From NCBI GenBank assembly GCA_033002965.1, contig JAURVB010003056.1:62001-126000 (forward strand): DNA of 64,000 nucleotides, given 5' to 3'. Source of the stretch: Piper betle. Lineage: Eukaryota > Streptophyta > Magnoliopsida > Piperales > Piperaceae. Below the pieces are notes generated by a model, which was given only the letters and a program-made list of their open reading frames with translations, was not told the DNA's origin and searched no databases. The translations under genes were made by a program, and so were the position numbers. How positions within the stretch are numbered: the first letter of the stretch is position 1; every line of letters starts with the position of its first letter. Of this stretch, positions 22,031 to 34,187 are shown one piece after another.

Positions 22031-22924
22031 GACTCATTGATTTGATCTTTAATGATAGTCTTGGTGGTGATCTATGTATCATTACACAACTAATCCTTTT
22101 GCATTCTAGTGATCGACCTCTTCGTTGTAAGAAGTAGTCGATAATTAACCTATTTTTTATCTTGAAGGCAAGCGCACATTATAGGACATGTGTGGGATGG
22201 GATGATTACTATGTCAGGAAAAGTGTGATTACTACAACTTGGGCATGTTCACCTTTTTGCTTTCTTGCAGCTTGACATCAACATCTTAACATCTTGCTCC
22301 ACAGCTCTAGTCAAGTTGTCTATGTGTGAAATTAATTATATGACTTGTATCTTTTTTTCCAACATAGCATGTATCCTTTGATATTATGAATATAAGAAAC
22401 CCTCCTTCCCTTTTGAGTATAAGAGGGAAAAAGTTGGCACCAACATGGTGTAATATAAAACAGAGAATTAGTGGGCACTAATTTAAACTTTAAAGGTTTG
22501 CTGGTGTAAGCCATCAAAGTGGAGACTCATATCTGACAACAATATTCTCAATAGTCCAAGCAAGACCAAGAACAAAGAAGAAGTGGAACAAGAGCTGTAG
22601 TACTACCTTTGCTTAGTTAACATACAATCTGTTTCCACTGGCTTAGCTCAGAATTCTCTTTTTGATTATGAAAGGAAATATATATAGGTTAAAGCAAGGG
22701 ATTCTCTTGTTGCTAAAAAATATATATTCTGAGTGCCTTCTTCCTGAAACAACTCTATCTCTCTATTTTAATCACTAATGCTTTTTGTCCTTGTAAGGAC
22801 TTGTGTCACAAACAACATTTGCTCTACATTCCATGTTGAGAAAAAAATATTTGGTCATTGATATAATCTTTACAAGTTACTCCTTTATAAAAAAATAATT
22901 GATTGTTTAAAGATGATCATTCTT
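22031..22924. other. AT-rich spacer
   Basis: No gene, RNA or repeat could be supported here. The ORF at 22332-22517 on the minus strand has no known motif. Confidence 0.4.
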
Positions 22925-23200
22925 TCATGATATTAATATTATAATTTTATAGCTCTTTTTACTCTAAAAAAATCATTGAATCGATTTCACTCTGAGGCTT
23001 CCCAAGTTATATACTACGTTAATGATTCCTTATGAATGATGTTGTAATTGACACTCCCCGTCAAGTAAAAAAACTACTAAAATATGCTCTTTTTATAATT
23101 TAGTTGAATTAGTATTTTCAAGTAATATAAATTATATATATTTATCAAATTTAAATGTTGACAATAGCCATATATACTAATTTATGTTGGCTTTGTATTT
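22925..23200. repeat. dispersed repeat family A, copy 3 (truncated)
   Basis: Matches the first two thirds of the family: GTCAAGTAAAAAAACTACTA, AGTAATATAAATTATATATA, AAATTTAAATGTTGACAATA. The GACTCCACTC end is missing. Confidence 0.45.
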
Positions 23201-23219
23201 TTAAGATCAAGGCCTAATG

Positions 23220-24920
23220 CCCGGGGATGCTGTAATGAATGTGATATGAATTAAATATAATAGAAAGTGTACCGGTTGTGATTAAGTAATAAAGTAATGA
23301 GTAGAGTAGTGTTTCCACAGAGACTATCTATTTATTCTATAAGAATTATTAAATAAAACTATCTAAAGTAAGGAAATATGAATTTTTTGATTTTTTATCT
23401 AAACTAAACTTATAATCTAAAATTAAATCTCAATTACAGCAAAAGAGCGCCTAATCTAATGTATAGGTTTTTTCAATATACAAAAGCTATGCTAGAGAAT
23501 AGAATCATCTTAAACCAATTAATTAACAAGGTAATTATAATCATGGAAATAATTATTACACTTCATCAGATGATAGAACTCTTATTATATAATTACCCCT
23601 TTCGGTGCACTAATTAAATATATTAAATCACCTAAATGTTGGATACCTCTTTCAGTATACTACCCTTTATTAATTTAATTTAATTTTCATCAACCTTAAT
23701 GGATTCATTATTGTTAAACCCCACCTTTGGGTGCATAATTTAAACGGACCTCATAAACTTTCTATAACTCCTGACCAAGACACTTGTATTCAATTTACAG
23801 ATATAGCTTGTAGATCCCCTATCGAGAGAGTATAATCAATTTATCATTCAATTAATTATTTAACATAATTTCTATGTGAGACCTCACTACGCTTCAACAA
23901 TTAACTAAATAAATAAAAACATTAAACAAAACAAAATACAACTCTCTTGAAAAAAATAATATTTAATTCCAATCAAAATAACTATTAAGTTGTTGGTTCA
24001 AGAATTATCTTTTCTCTAGCATAATAAAATCTACTCTATATAATATGAAAATAAAGTCATAAAAAGAGTATTTAAAAGATTCAGAACAATATTGCAATAA
24101 ACCTAGAAGAAAGAAAAGAAGAAAAACTTTTATGATTTGGTCTTTAGAAAGCAAGAAGTGTTTTCTTCCTTCTTTTGAATCTTAAATATCTTCCTTGAGA
24201 ATTTGTCTTCAAAAACCAAAAATCTTAAGAAAATCAAAACCTTTGAAAAGAGCCTCCAAAATCATGAAAAATAGATCTGAAAAAATCCTTCAATTTCATG
24301 CATAAATAACCCTTTAATAATTGGAAGTATTAGAATTCTCCTTGTGGAAGTCGACTCTTCAAAATTCATAATTATCCACAATTTTTCATACGAGCGCCAC
24401 AACATTCACTCCCTCTGTTGCAACACTCAATTATATTTTTTCTGCTATGTCATCCAGCTCTGCAGCCTTCCCTAACTGTGATCTTAGTGTCGCGATATTG
24501 TGCAAATAAAGCTTCTCTCTCTTTTCAGAGTCTTGGCGTTCGCTAACTGAAATCTGAGTGTCATGGCACTAACAACTTTTCCTGATTTCCTTCTTCTCGA
24601 GTGTCACGGCACTCCCTAAATGAGATATGAGTATCACAGCACTCACTCGATAACTCGCATTCTTCATTATTTTCTCATTTGATTTGCCTGCGGTCTTCTC
24701 CATAAACTCGTATATGGCCATGTAACCTATAAGACGAATAAATCCTAATTAAAAACCTAATATTATACTAAAATTATTTAACTCTAAATATAAATATAAT
24801 ATCCTCTAAACTAATAAAACAAACTAAAAACCCTAATATAAACTCGTAAAAAACCTCTAACACTAGATACAATTTACCGTAAAATCTAGGGAAAATATAG
24901 ATATATCTAACACTTATCCT
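23220..24920. repeat. probable non-coding retroelement remnant with a repeated GTGTCACGGCACTC-type motif
   Basis: The start (GTGTTTCCACAGAGACTATC near 23309) and the lists of short AATTA-rich phrases resemble non-coding parts of large plant retroelements. Between 24384 and 24650 an imperfect motif related to GAGTGTCACGGCACTC recurs about six times (near 24385, 24415, 24487, 24557, 24600, 24630). There is no gag or pol reading frame, and the borders are not determined. Confidence 0.4.
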
Positions 24921-27364
24921 AGTGGATGGATGAATTCCAGAAGGTAGTGCTAGGGCACTAGCTTACAATGGCTAGCCGTTGGTACATGATGAGTCGCTCT
25001 CATTCACGTTAGGTCGCATCTATTTTTCATTTTCTTTATAAATCTTCATTTCCAAGGAAAAAGAATTTTTTTTGACTTGCCCTTTGCGTCTTCTTTTTCC
25101 CTATATTGTCTCCCGTGATTGCTTAATGAGTTTTTAGAAGAATAACTTGTTTTTAAAATGGAGTTTGAGTTTAATCCTATGATGTGACAAGAAATTGAAG
25201 ACTCTCTTTGTTGTTGCACTCTTAAGGAAAAGAATCGATGCGAATTACCAAAGAATGTTCTAATGTAGGGGGCGGTAATCATATATTCGAGAAAGTGTTG
25301 CATGTCTTTGATTTGAGACTAACAAGTTGTTTGTGAAGATTGTGGGATAATCCTTTCCAACCAGATGTGTAAATTCCAACCTCTACCGTGTTAAATTATC
25401 CAATAATTTATATTATTTTACTGGTTGGATTGGAAAAATAATGATAACTTTGAGTCAACTTGAACTTGACTCCTAGAATTAACTCCAACTTTACTCTGCT
25501 CTGTAGCTTGCCAAATTGAGTTTGAATTCATAGTTCTTAAGGTATAAGGTTAATACCTTATTATAATTGGGTAATTACAAGATAAGCCCAATCAATCAAT
25601 ATTAATCTATGATTATTCAATTTGCATGTTTTCTTCACCATTACAACAAAAATATGACAGTCTTATTTTTATGTTTATGTTTAGAAGTATCTGATATATA
25701 GCCTCAAAGTAAAAAGGCAGATCGTAGAAGCCTAATTGTGTGTTGCCTAAAAGCTTGCCGGTTTCATTAGCCAGTTGAAAGTAAAATGTAAAAAGCTTTG
25801 TATGATTTTTTAAGTGCATGTTTGCAGCTTTTTTGGTCTTTAGATTCTTTACATACATTATTATGAGCATGATCTAGTAATAGATCCAATGCAGCTGCTA
25901 GAAAATGGAAATGGGAGAAGAGGACTTTACATGATATCATGTGCAATTTAAGGTTCACTTTTTAGATTATATATTTTCATTTTTCAATATATAAAAATTA
26001 CTAATCTAAAAGTGCACCTTAATTGTTATTTTTTATATTGATCATTCAAGTGGAGAAAGAGGTTTGTTTAGTCGTCTAGTGAATCGACTTAGATCAATCT
26101 AATTGTGTTTTTTTCAAGCAAATTACGTTTGGATGTTTAATTAATGAGTTGGGCTAAGAGAACATTTTGTTTACGTAAACAACATTGAGCTTCGAGCTTC
26201 GAGCTGAATCAAGCCAAACAATCCTTTAATTTGATCAAGTGCATAACCCATCAAGCTATAAATTTTAAATAGAGTGGCTACAAATTAAACCGAGCCAAAC
26301 GTAATTTATTTGATGGTTGGCTTAGTATAATTACAACTCTCATTTGCTAATTATGAGAAGAGGTTTCTCTATTATGCTTATTATTATGCATTGAGTTAAG
26401 CTAGTTTTATCTTTGAAAAGTTCAACTCAAGCCAAATAAATGATTTTCAAGTCTAGTTCATGAGAAAAAATATTCATATAATAAATACCCAATACTTCAA
26501 TTTGTATGAATATCCTCTCTTGATTCAAGTCTGATGTCATTAGTTATCAACATCTTGTCTGTACCTCGCCATTTGCTTGTTTGTACATATTACATATTCG
26601 GTTACTAATTTGCAGATATAAAACTGAACCAAGAATGGAAAGCAAAAGAAAGCAGAAATGGCCTGTTCTATTGGGGTCTTTTTCTATTCTTTCCCTTTCA
26701 TTCTTTTGTTTCCAACTTGTGGTAGAAAAGAATTAGAGCCTCATTTGCACCCCAAATTTCTAGTGGCATAAAAAGGGCACTAGTACTCATCTAAAAAAAC
26801 TTTTATATATGACAAATTTGAGAAAAATTAAATAAAAAACAAAGTAGTTAGAGACTTTTAAATAAAATTAAAGAGCATGCCTCAGGAGCAGAATTGGATC
26901 AAAATTTTAATAATCACCTCACAAATCGGAGTTTAATTATAATAGGGGGAAATAATATCCACGATTTAAAGTCTAAATCAACCCATGATTCAACGTACTC
27001 TTGGAAAATCATATGTTAGGACTCTTAATTGAGTTTATGTATTATCGTGCTTATCTCGACTAATAAGATAAACATTAGGAAAATCCTTATAATAAAATTC
27101 TAATCTAAATAGAATCCTTTTGGGTGGGGCTCACCCCTTATGGGTGTACCCTAATTAATCCCCAATATAAGCATCATTAGAAAATAATTAATTTTGTCTT
27201 AACACGTACATAAAGTTTATTATTATTATGCAATATACATAGCCTTTAAAGAGTTATAATATTACCATAATAAAAATAATCTTACAATGTTTTTAGTACT
27301 GTCACGGAGTACAAAAAACGGACGTAATAATTTTTTTTATAGAAGTCTTTTCCCATGCGACACA
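24921..27364. other. intergenic spacer before the FAF-like gene
   Basis: AT-rich. A GAGTCAAC...GACTCC fragment at 25450-25530 resembles family A. Minus-strand frames at 25046-25303 and 25613-25958 show no recognisable domain. No gene could be supported. Confidence 0.4.
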
Positions 27365-27365
27365 C

Positions 27366-27379
27366 ATATATATATATAC
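27366..27379 (+). promoter_or_regulatory. TATA-box candidate for the FAF-like gene
   Basis: TATATATATATA run about 140 bases before the ATG at 27517. Confidence 0.3.
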
Positions 27380-27516
27380 ATGTTCTGATCGCCATCTCTG
27401 CTCATCTTCTCAGACAAGACCATGCTACCATCTTCCCATCCCTTCAATCTTTGCACCACTTCTCCTTGATAAAAAATTGCATCACACACCACATACACTT
27501 GTCCTATCTCCTAACC

Positions 27517-28246
27517 ATGTCTTGCACAGCTTTCTCAGGCCTCCAGACCTGCTTGGACCCCCACCACTCATTCTAAGAACTGGCCAGACATTAAACAGAG
27601 CATGAAGATCCAATCAGTAGCGTACAGGCCTTTCTTCAACCTTGATCTCTGCACCGAGAACTTGGGCTGTGAGACAGGGGCAATTGACTTCTCCTCGTCT
27701 TTCTTCCATGCAGACCATGAAGATCAAAAGGAGAGACAGCCAATCAATCGTCCAACAAGGTTGAGAAGTAAAGAGAGCCCAAGAACGACGATTCTGCCGC
27801 CACCATTAACGACCATAACCCATGTCAAAGTGAGGGCTCGCCGAGAGGGTGGCAGGTTGCTGCTCCGGGCTGTTAGCCTCCCATCTCCTGCTAGTATGTG
27901 CCTGCTTGCAGAAAGAAGTGGTGGTCGTCTGACTCTAAGGTTTCAAGGAGATTTTGGTTTCAAGTACAATCAAAAAGATGAATTTAAAAGTGCACAAAAC
28001 GGAGAAGGTGAAGAAGAAACAGGGCAATCAATGGAAAAGGAAGTTTCCAAAAATAAAGAACAAGTAGTTTTTCAAGAAGAGAAAGATGGGTCTAGTGAAA
28101 CAGACATGAACAAGTTTGAGGACAGCGGTGGAGGCGAAGTTGGAACGTTGGAGTCATTGCGGCGGCCAAGCAGGTGTATTGAGAGTGGACCTGAAAACAA
28201 AGGGACGCCTTTTAGGAAGCTATATTTGGTCACCACCAGCACTTAA
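27517..28246 (+). CDS. FANTASTIC FOUR (FAF)-like protein, with a probable frameshift near the start
   Basis: FAF proteins are plant-specific regulators of shoot meristem size that feed into the WUSCHEL-CLAVATA loop in Arabidopsis. The FAF domain is recognisable around TILPPPLTTITHVKVRARREGG: RLLLRAVSLPSPASMCLLAE then RSGGRLTLRF, the two Gly-Arg-Leu strands typical of the family. An acidic Glu/Lys-rich tail follows. The uninterrupted frame starts at an ATG at 27602. Just upstream, from the ATG at 27517, another frame reads MSCTAFSGLQTCLDP, which matches the usual FAF N-terminal GLQSCLEP motif. It would join if one C were removed from the C5 run at 27558-27562, giving about 242 residues. The gene appears to be a single exon, as is common in this family. 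Family call good; exact member not assigned. Confidence 0.75.
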
Positions 28247-28689
28247 ATTCTACCTCTTTTCTTTTGTAATCCTTGCTTATTTACATACAAGTTGATTTCT
28301 AATTCCTGTCTGTTATATGGACATATATGTTTGTAATGATATTCATTTGGGTATTTTCAAGTTGCTTTGGCTTCTATGTCATGTTATAGGTTTTATGTAA
28401 GAGTAATCTTATGCACACCAGTAAAATTTTATCCATTTTTTCCCACCTTAAATTTAATTACTTCACTAAATTAGTTACATGGATTATATGCTTACGTTCC
28501 AACTTAAAATTTTGACGGTGCCCAAAAGGGTTTCCTTTTATATAATGCCTTGCATTAATATGTTTTGTTTGTTTCCCAGCAGACTTAGTGATAGGTATGA
28601 GAAAGAGAATCAACAAAATGGCTCTTGTTCTAATACTCACACAAATTGGCGTATCAACGTGCATGGTGTATCATGAGATGCTTATGTAA
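28247..28689. other. 3' flank of the FAF-like gene
   Basis: Likely 3' UTR, then AT-rich spacer. The small ORFs at 28458-28676 on both strands look like chance. Confidence 0.35.
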
Positions 28690-29090
28690 GCACCGTCTAA
28701 GTAAGGCAAACTTATAGACTTACTCATTTCTTAAAAAATAATTGATAAAATTATAGATTGTAAGCGTCATTTTTATTAATATATTAAATCTTATTTCGGT
28801 AATTATTAGATGTGAAACTAACTAGACTAAGTGAATGCAGGGCTTTACATCTCACCCACTTTAACGAAATTCCATCTCCGAAAGTCTCATAAATTATTAT
28901 GAGATTAATCTGAATTTGTATGTAAATAGACTTTTATGATCAAATATAATTTTCAGTTGGATCTAATACCATTTATTACGGCCCAGCCCAAGTAATACAA
29001 GCTGATGAGTTTAATTATTTCTTCTAAATTAGTTAATTAAGTTGATTAATTAATACAAATTGATAAATTTAATCATTTCAATCTCAAGAA
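28690..29090 (-). mobile_element. degenerate TRIM-related element next to the intact TRIM
   Basis: Contains the family landmarks in worn form: TTAGATGTGAAACTAACTAG (LTR end), CATCTCACCCACTTTAACGA (purine-tract complement), GGATCTAATACCATTTATTA (primer site complement and junction) and ACGGCCCAGCCCAAGTAATA (start of the next LTR). Confidence 0.5.
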
Positions 29091-29181
29091 AAAGAAACAA
29101 TTTACTTGCAAAAGAGTTGAGACATGATTTGCAACCAGAAGATACTGGTTGTAGAAAGCATCGTAGCAAAGAAGTTTTTCG

Positions 29182-29186
29182 ACTAG
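29182..29186. repeat. target-site duplication, left copy (tandem TRIM)
   Basis: ACTAG, identical to 30110-30114. Confidence 0.85.
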
Positions 29187-30109
29187 TGTAACGACCCAGC
29201 CCAAAGTGTAACGTAATGGGCTAAGTCATTTCTTTAAAATAGGTACCCCGGAAGTTAAAGATCTCTAGTTCATTCCCACTTATAAACAGGATCTTCTCCA
29301 TAGGTATAGATGTGTAGATGTGGGACTAAGTTGAGGGATCTCACAATCCACCCACCTTAGGAAATTTCGTCCCCAGAAATTCGTCCCCGAAATGCCTATG
29401 CTTGGCCTATTGCTAGCCCCAGCCCACGACCTTTCTGGCCCGTGACCGGCAGCCTAGCCAACGTTTCTAGTCTTGGCCCGTTGCTAACCCCAGCCCACGA
29501 CCTTTTTGGCCCATGACCGACAGCCTAGCCAACGTCCCTAGTCTATCCCACCATCTAACACGGAACCAGGTCAGCTCTGATACCATCTGTAACGACCCAG
29601 CCCACAAGTGCAACGTAATGGGCTAAGTCATGATCTTTAAAATGGGTCCCGGTTAGATCTGTAGTCCATTCCCACTTATAAACAGGATCTTCTCCCAGTA
29701 GGTATTAGATGTGGGACTAAGTTGAGGGATCTCATAATCCACCCACCTTAGGAAATTTCGTCCCTGAAATGCCTATTCTTGGCCCGTTGCTAGCCCCAGC
29801 CCACGACCTCTGGTGACCGGCAGCCTAGCCAATGTTTCTAATCCAACCCACTCAACCCCAGCCCACGTCCTTTCTGGCCCGTGACCGGCAGCCTAGCCAA
29901 TGTTTCTAATCCAGCCCACCATCTAACACGGAACCAGGTCGGCTCTGATACCATTTGTAACGACCCAGCCCAAAGTGCAACGTAATGGGCTAAGTCATTT
30001 CTTTAAAATGGGTACCCCGGAAGTTAAAGATCTCTAGTCCATTCCCACTTATAAACAGGATCTTCTCCCAGTAGGTATTAGATGTGGGACTAAGTTGAGG
30101 GATCTCACA
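29187..30109 (-). mobile_element. tandem TRIM retrotransposon: three LTRs, two internal domains
   Basis: Terminal-repeat retrotransposon in miniature, read on the minus strand. Three near-identical LTRs, 29187-29345, 29588-29736 and 29956-30109 (149-159 bp), start TGTGAGATCCCTCAACTTAG and end GGGTCGTTACA on the minus strand (TG...CA ends; the middle copy is mutated at one end). Next to the LTR end of each internal domain lies TGGTATCAGAGC (complement at 29574-29585 and 29942-29953), the primer-binding site for initiator tRNA-Met. A purine-rich AAGGTGGGTGGAT tract precedes the next LTR. The internal domains (242 and 219 bp) hold a duplicated CCAGCCCACGACC...GCCTAGCCAA block and no coding sequence. 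The whole array is bounded by a perfect 5-bp duplication ACTAG. Confidence 0.9.
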
Positions 30110-30114
30110 ACTAG
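30110..30114. repeat. target-site duplication, right copy (tandem TRIM)
   Basis: ACTAG, identical to 29182-29186. Confidence 0.85.
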
Positions 30115-33100
30115 ACAACCGGTGGCAACATTTTAGATGAATGATGTTAAAAAAATTCTGCATTACCAAACGTTAAGCCGGTTTGATGTGGCGTCTTTTG
30201 ACTTGCGTCATGAAAAGCATAAACAACTGAAAGAGTGTTAGAGCAGAACTAAAACGAAAAGCATGTCATGAATTTCTTTAATGCTGCAAACTTTCAACTC
30301 CTTTCCCTCAGACTGATAGAAAGACTAGTTCTTTACTAGCCGATTGCTTTAGGATTAAGTATTGAAAGACTATTTAAGCTGCCGACGAGCCTTATTCTTT
30401 TCCCTTTAGTCGAACAAAGTACTTAAAAGAATTATATAATATAATAAATAATAATCTATATAATTTTGAGGTTAGAAAGTTAAAGATGTCAGAAATGCTA
30501 GCTAATTTAATCTTATTAACAAAAGTCAGCATTTTGATCAAAACTTAGAGATTTAACTGATCAAAATATTATAAAAATAAACAAATAAATCAAATCATTA
30601 ATATTTTATCTCCACTTAAAAAACAAGGAATCAACTACCATGAATTTATCACTGAAGTTCGAGATTAATTTGACAAAGAAAACATCGTCATTAAAATTTT
30701 CTTCAAATTTCTTTCATAGTAATGACAATTTTTTTGTTGTCAATGATGCCTTGTTTTCTTGTAATAATATTGTTCATTTAATTAGAGTATATCTTTAAAA
30801 ACTAAACTTGATCATTAAGACATATATTAAATTATTATATTTCTATATATTTATAAAATTAGAGTCTATCTCTAGTGAGTATGTTATGCATACCAATAAA
30901 ATTTTCCCCTCCTTAAATGTAATTGATTTATTAAATTAGTCATATAAATCATGTTTACATGACAACTTTTTAAGTCAATTAAATTTAAGGAGTAAAAAAG
31001 TGAAAAAATTTTGGTGGTACGCAAAGGATTTCCCCTCTAATGTAAACCGTGCATGACACAACATCTTGCTTAGTTTAGATAGAGATCGAAGTACAATAAT
31101 ACTAATAGATTGCTTAGATAATTAACCAAATATTGATTAGAGTTATGATAGATCAAAATTTGAAGTTTTGTACTCTGCCCACTTGACTAAATATCTATCT
31201 CTATTCTGCACTACATTGACAATCAATCCCTATTATATTCACAGCCGTGTCTGATCATATATTTCTCCCTGTAACTGTCTTTGAAGCTTTCCTCCAAGTG
31301 ATGCAATTACAACCGTGATTCTGTAACCTTGCATGTGTGCCTTTCGTTTGTATTCTTATGTTAGAAACGAAGACTTCTGCCATGTAATAGCGATTGATGC
31401 ATGCCTCCTCTTATATTATGCAGATCAATTTTGAGCTTGTTCTTTCTGAAAATATATTACTTTTTTCTTCTCGCAACATTATATATGATAGAATGTTCAA
31501 ATGAAATCGAAAATTGGATGACCCGTCATTGTCTGAACATTTCCAAGAACCAAGAAAACAGAGGCTAGAGACGTAATATAATTGAGAAAGTAAAACTGTA
31601 CCCTTCAAGAACTCTTCTCTTGTCAGTTGTCTCTTCTCATTTTTTGTTTTTGTTTTTCGTTAATTTACTTATTTGTCTCCTTCCAATTGTTTTCTGTCAT
31701 TATCATGCATATTCTCGTATTTCTTTTAATATCAAAATTTGATAATCAAAACTTATTATATGCGTGTGTGTGTGTGTGGCGCGCCATATGTTAATTGAGT
31801 ATTTTTCTTTTAGACCCGAACCCAACATCCTAATCCCTGTTTAGAAACTGGATCAGAATTGCACGGAAGCAATAATAAATATATTACATATATTTATGAC
31901 ATTTTTCTTAAAATATTGCATATATTTACATAAAATATGTATAATTTTAAATGTTTTATCATAATTATTTTGTTTATAATAACATATCTTATTTTAGAAA
32001 ATATTTTATAAATTATCAAATTATATAAAGATAAACAAAAATTTAAAACAATATTATACATTTTTTGTGCACAAACCCAAACCTGATATGAAACATGTAT
32101 TAATAAAGACCCAAACCCGATACAACTATTGTTGGATGCCAGCTTTATGGACACTCCGGGAACTCTACTCATTAGTGATTACTACTCCTTAGCCCTTATT
32201 TAAGAAACATGATAAATGGTTTTCTCAAGATGAATTATTTGTGACTTGTAATATGAAATTTTCCCTTACCCCTTTTAAAGTGGATGACACGTGCAAATAA
32301 AAGATTGAGTTCTTGATGGCAACATTATTTTTTTATTTTTCCGATTGATCACAACAAAGCATCAAAATTTGCTTTCGTGGCAGACACACATACTTGTATT
32401 TTCAATGGGAAAACATACCTTTTGGTTCAATCTAACATGGCATCCAAATCCGCACCCAAGCCATGAAACCCAATAATCCCTGACCATATGCAACACCACT
32501 CAAAAAATTCCCAAGTCCTTCACCATCTACAAAAGACAAATAGAAGGACTTGGGCAAATTATATTGTGAATATTAGGCTGCCCAATTTCTTGCTGCTTGT
32601 CAATTGCAGCATCAGCACAATTTTATGCAGGACCAGTAATTCCATTCAATTTGGACCATGCATTGTGGGTTGGCCCATATAAATAGAAGCCACTAATTAG
32701 ATAATAGTGCTTGCAAAAATATATGTTGTATAATGCCATAAGAGTTGTGATGCCCTGGCAAGTATAAGAATATTATTTTATATGTATTCTTGTGTAATTT
32801 ATATATTTAATACCGGATTAGGTTCAAATTTATCAAACTATGTTCATGTCGGGTTTTTGTAAAAATTTACGATGAATATGTATATATAATATCTATTCAA
32901 CTTCGAGTTCGACTTCAGGTCTTATTGGCTAAAAACCCAAATCTCTTTAATTAAGGGTTGTAAAAAATTTTAATTCATGCTTTATTATGGAAAAATGATT
33001 GTTCTGGCCTATGATAAAATTGCTGCAACATTATTATAGGTTGCATTATTTAAATTAAAATAATTTTTTTTAAAAAAAGTCCTATTAAAAACCCAATTTT

Positions 33101-34187
33101 TACAACTAGATCACTTATCCATCGGCCCACTAAAGGAAGCCCAAGTGATCTTAGTTCCAGATTCATAGGCGGGTCCAATTAAGAGAGAGAGAGATATTAC
33201 AATTATGTGCTTAATTATTTAAGAGGCTATATCATATTAATTGCAAAAAAACCTATTCAATATGTGTGTGTGAATCAATTGATCAGCACCAATGGTAATT
33301 ATCAGGCAATTTGCATTGATTTTTGTATTTTCAATTATTGCAATTTGAATGGCTAGATTAAGTGATATTGTAGCTAGAGGAAACAAAATAATCTGAGAAA
33401 TTAAGGACCCAGATTAGTCTCCAAATTGTAATAGTCTCTTAATAAGTCGATTAGATCCAAATTATTAAAGAGGCATTATAGAAGATCCCAAAAATATCAA
33501 ATTTTAGTCTCCTAATTAGACCAAAATTAAGCAACATGACATACACAATTGTAATGGATGATCTCATAATTATATAAATTTCCTAAATTAGATCCCCTTA
33601 TTCCATCAAACCCAAAAACTATATATATCAACTAAAATTTTTACTAGAAGATTTCATAAATATATTTCCTACTTTAAACCTCTAATTAATCTGGACTTAG
33701 GAGAGGTACCTGCACCTCTAAAATTATTCTAAGATTTCTAATTAACCAACCCCCACCAACCCTTCAAATAACTCCTTCCTAAAATAACATAATTAATAGT
33801 ACAAAGAAAAACCTGGCATTAATAACAACATATTTGTCACTAAAATTACAAATTTGTCACAAAGACACAAATTTTAGGATTTTGTCTCCCTATACACTCA
33901 TAATGCTTAAAAACATTAATTGTAATGAAAATCATAATATAATATCATTCTGAAATACATAAAAAAACTATAAAAAATACTTTAAACATGTACGTATGTA
34001 TAGTTTTTACAAAATTTAAAAACACAAAACAATTCATTTTATAAGTATTTCCTTAACAAAATCAACATTAATAGTGCATATATAGCAGCCTTGAACATTT
34101 AAATTTCTAACAATATTAAAAAAAACAAACTAAATAAATTGCTAAACATTAAAAAAAACAAAAGCTGTTCGTTTTTTATATATATAA
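30115..34187. other. AT-rich intergenic spacer
   Basis: No gene is supported. Short simple repeats are present: (TG)n near 31763-31777 and (GA)n near 33182-33193. ORFs at 31411, 31894 and 32488 are short and lack motifs. Confidence 0.45.
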
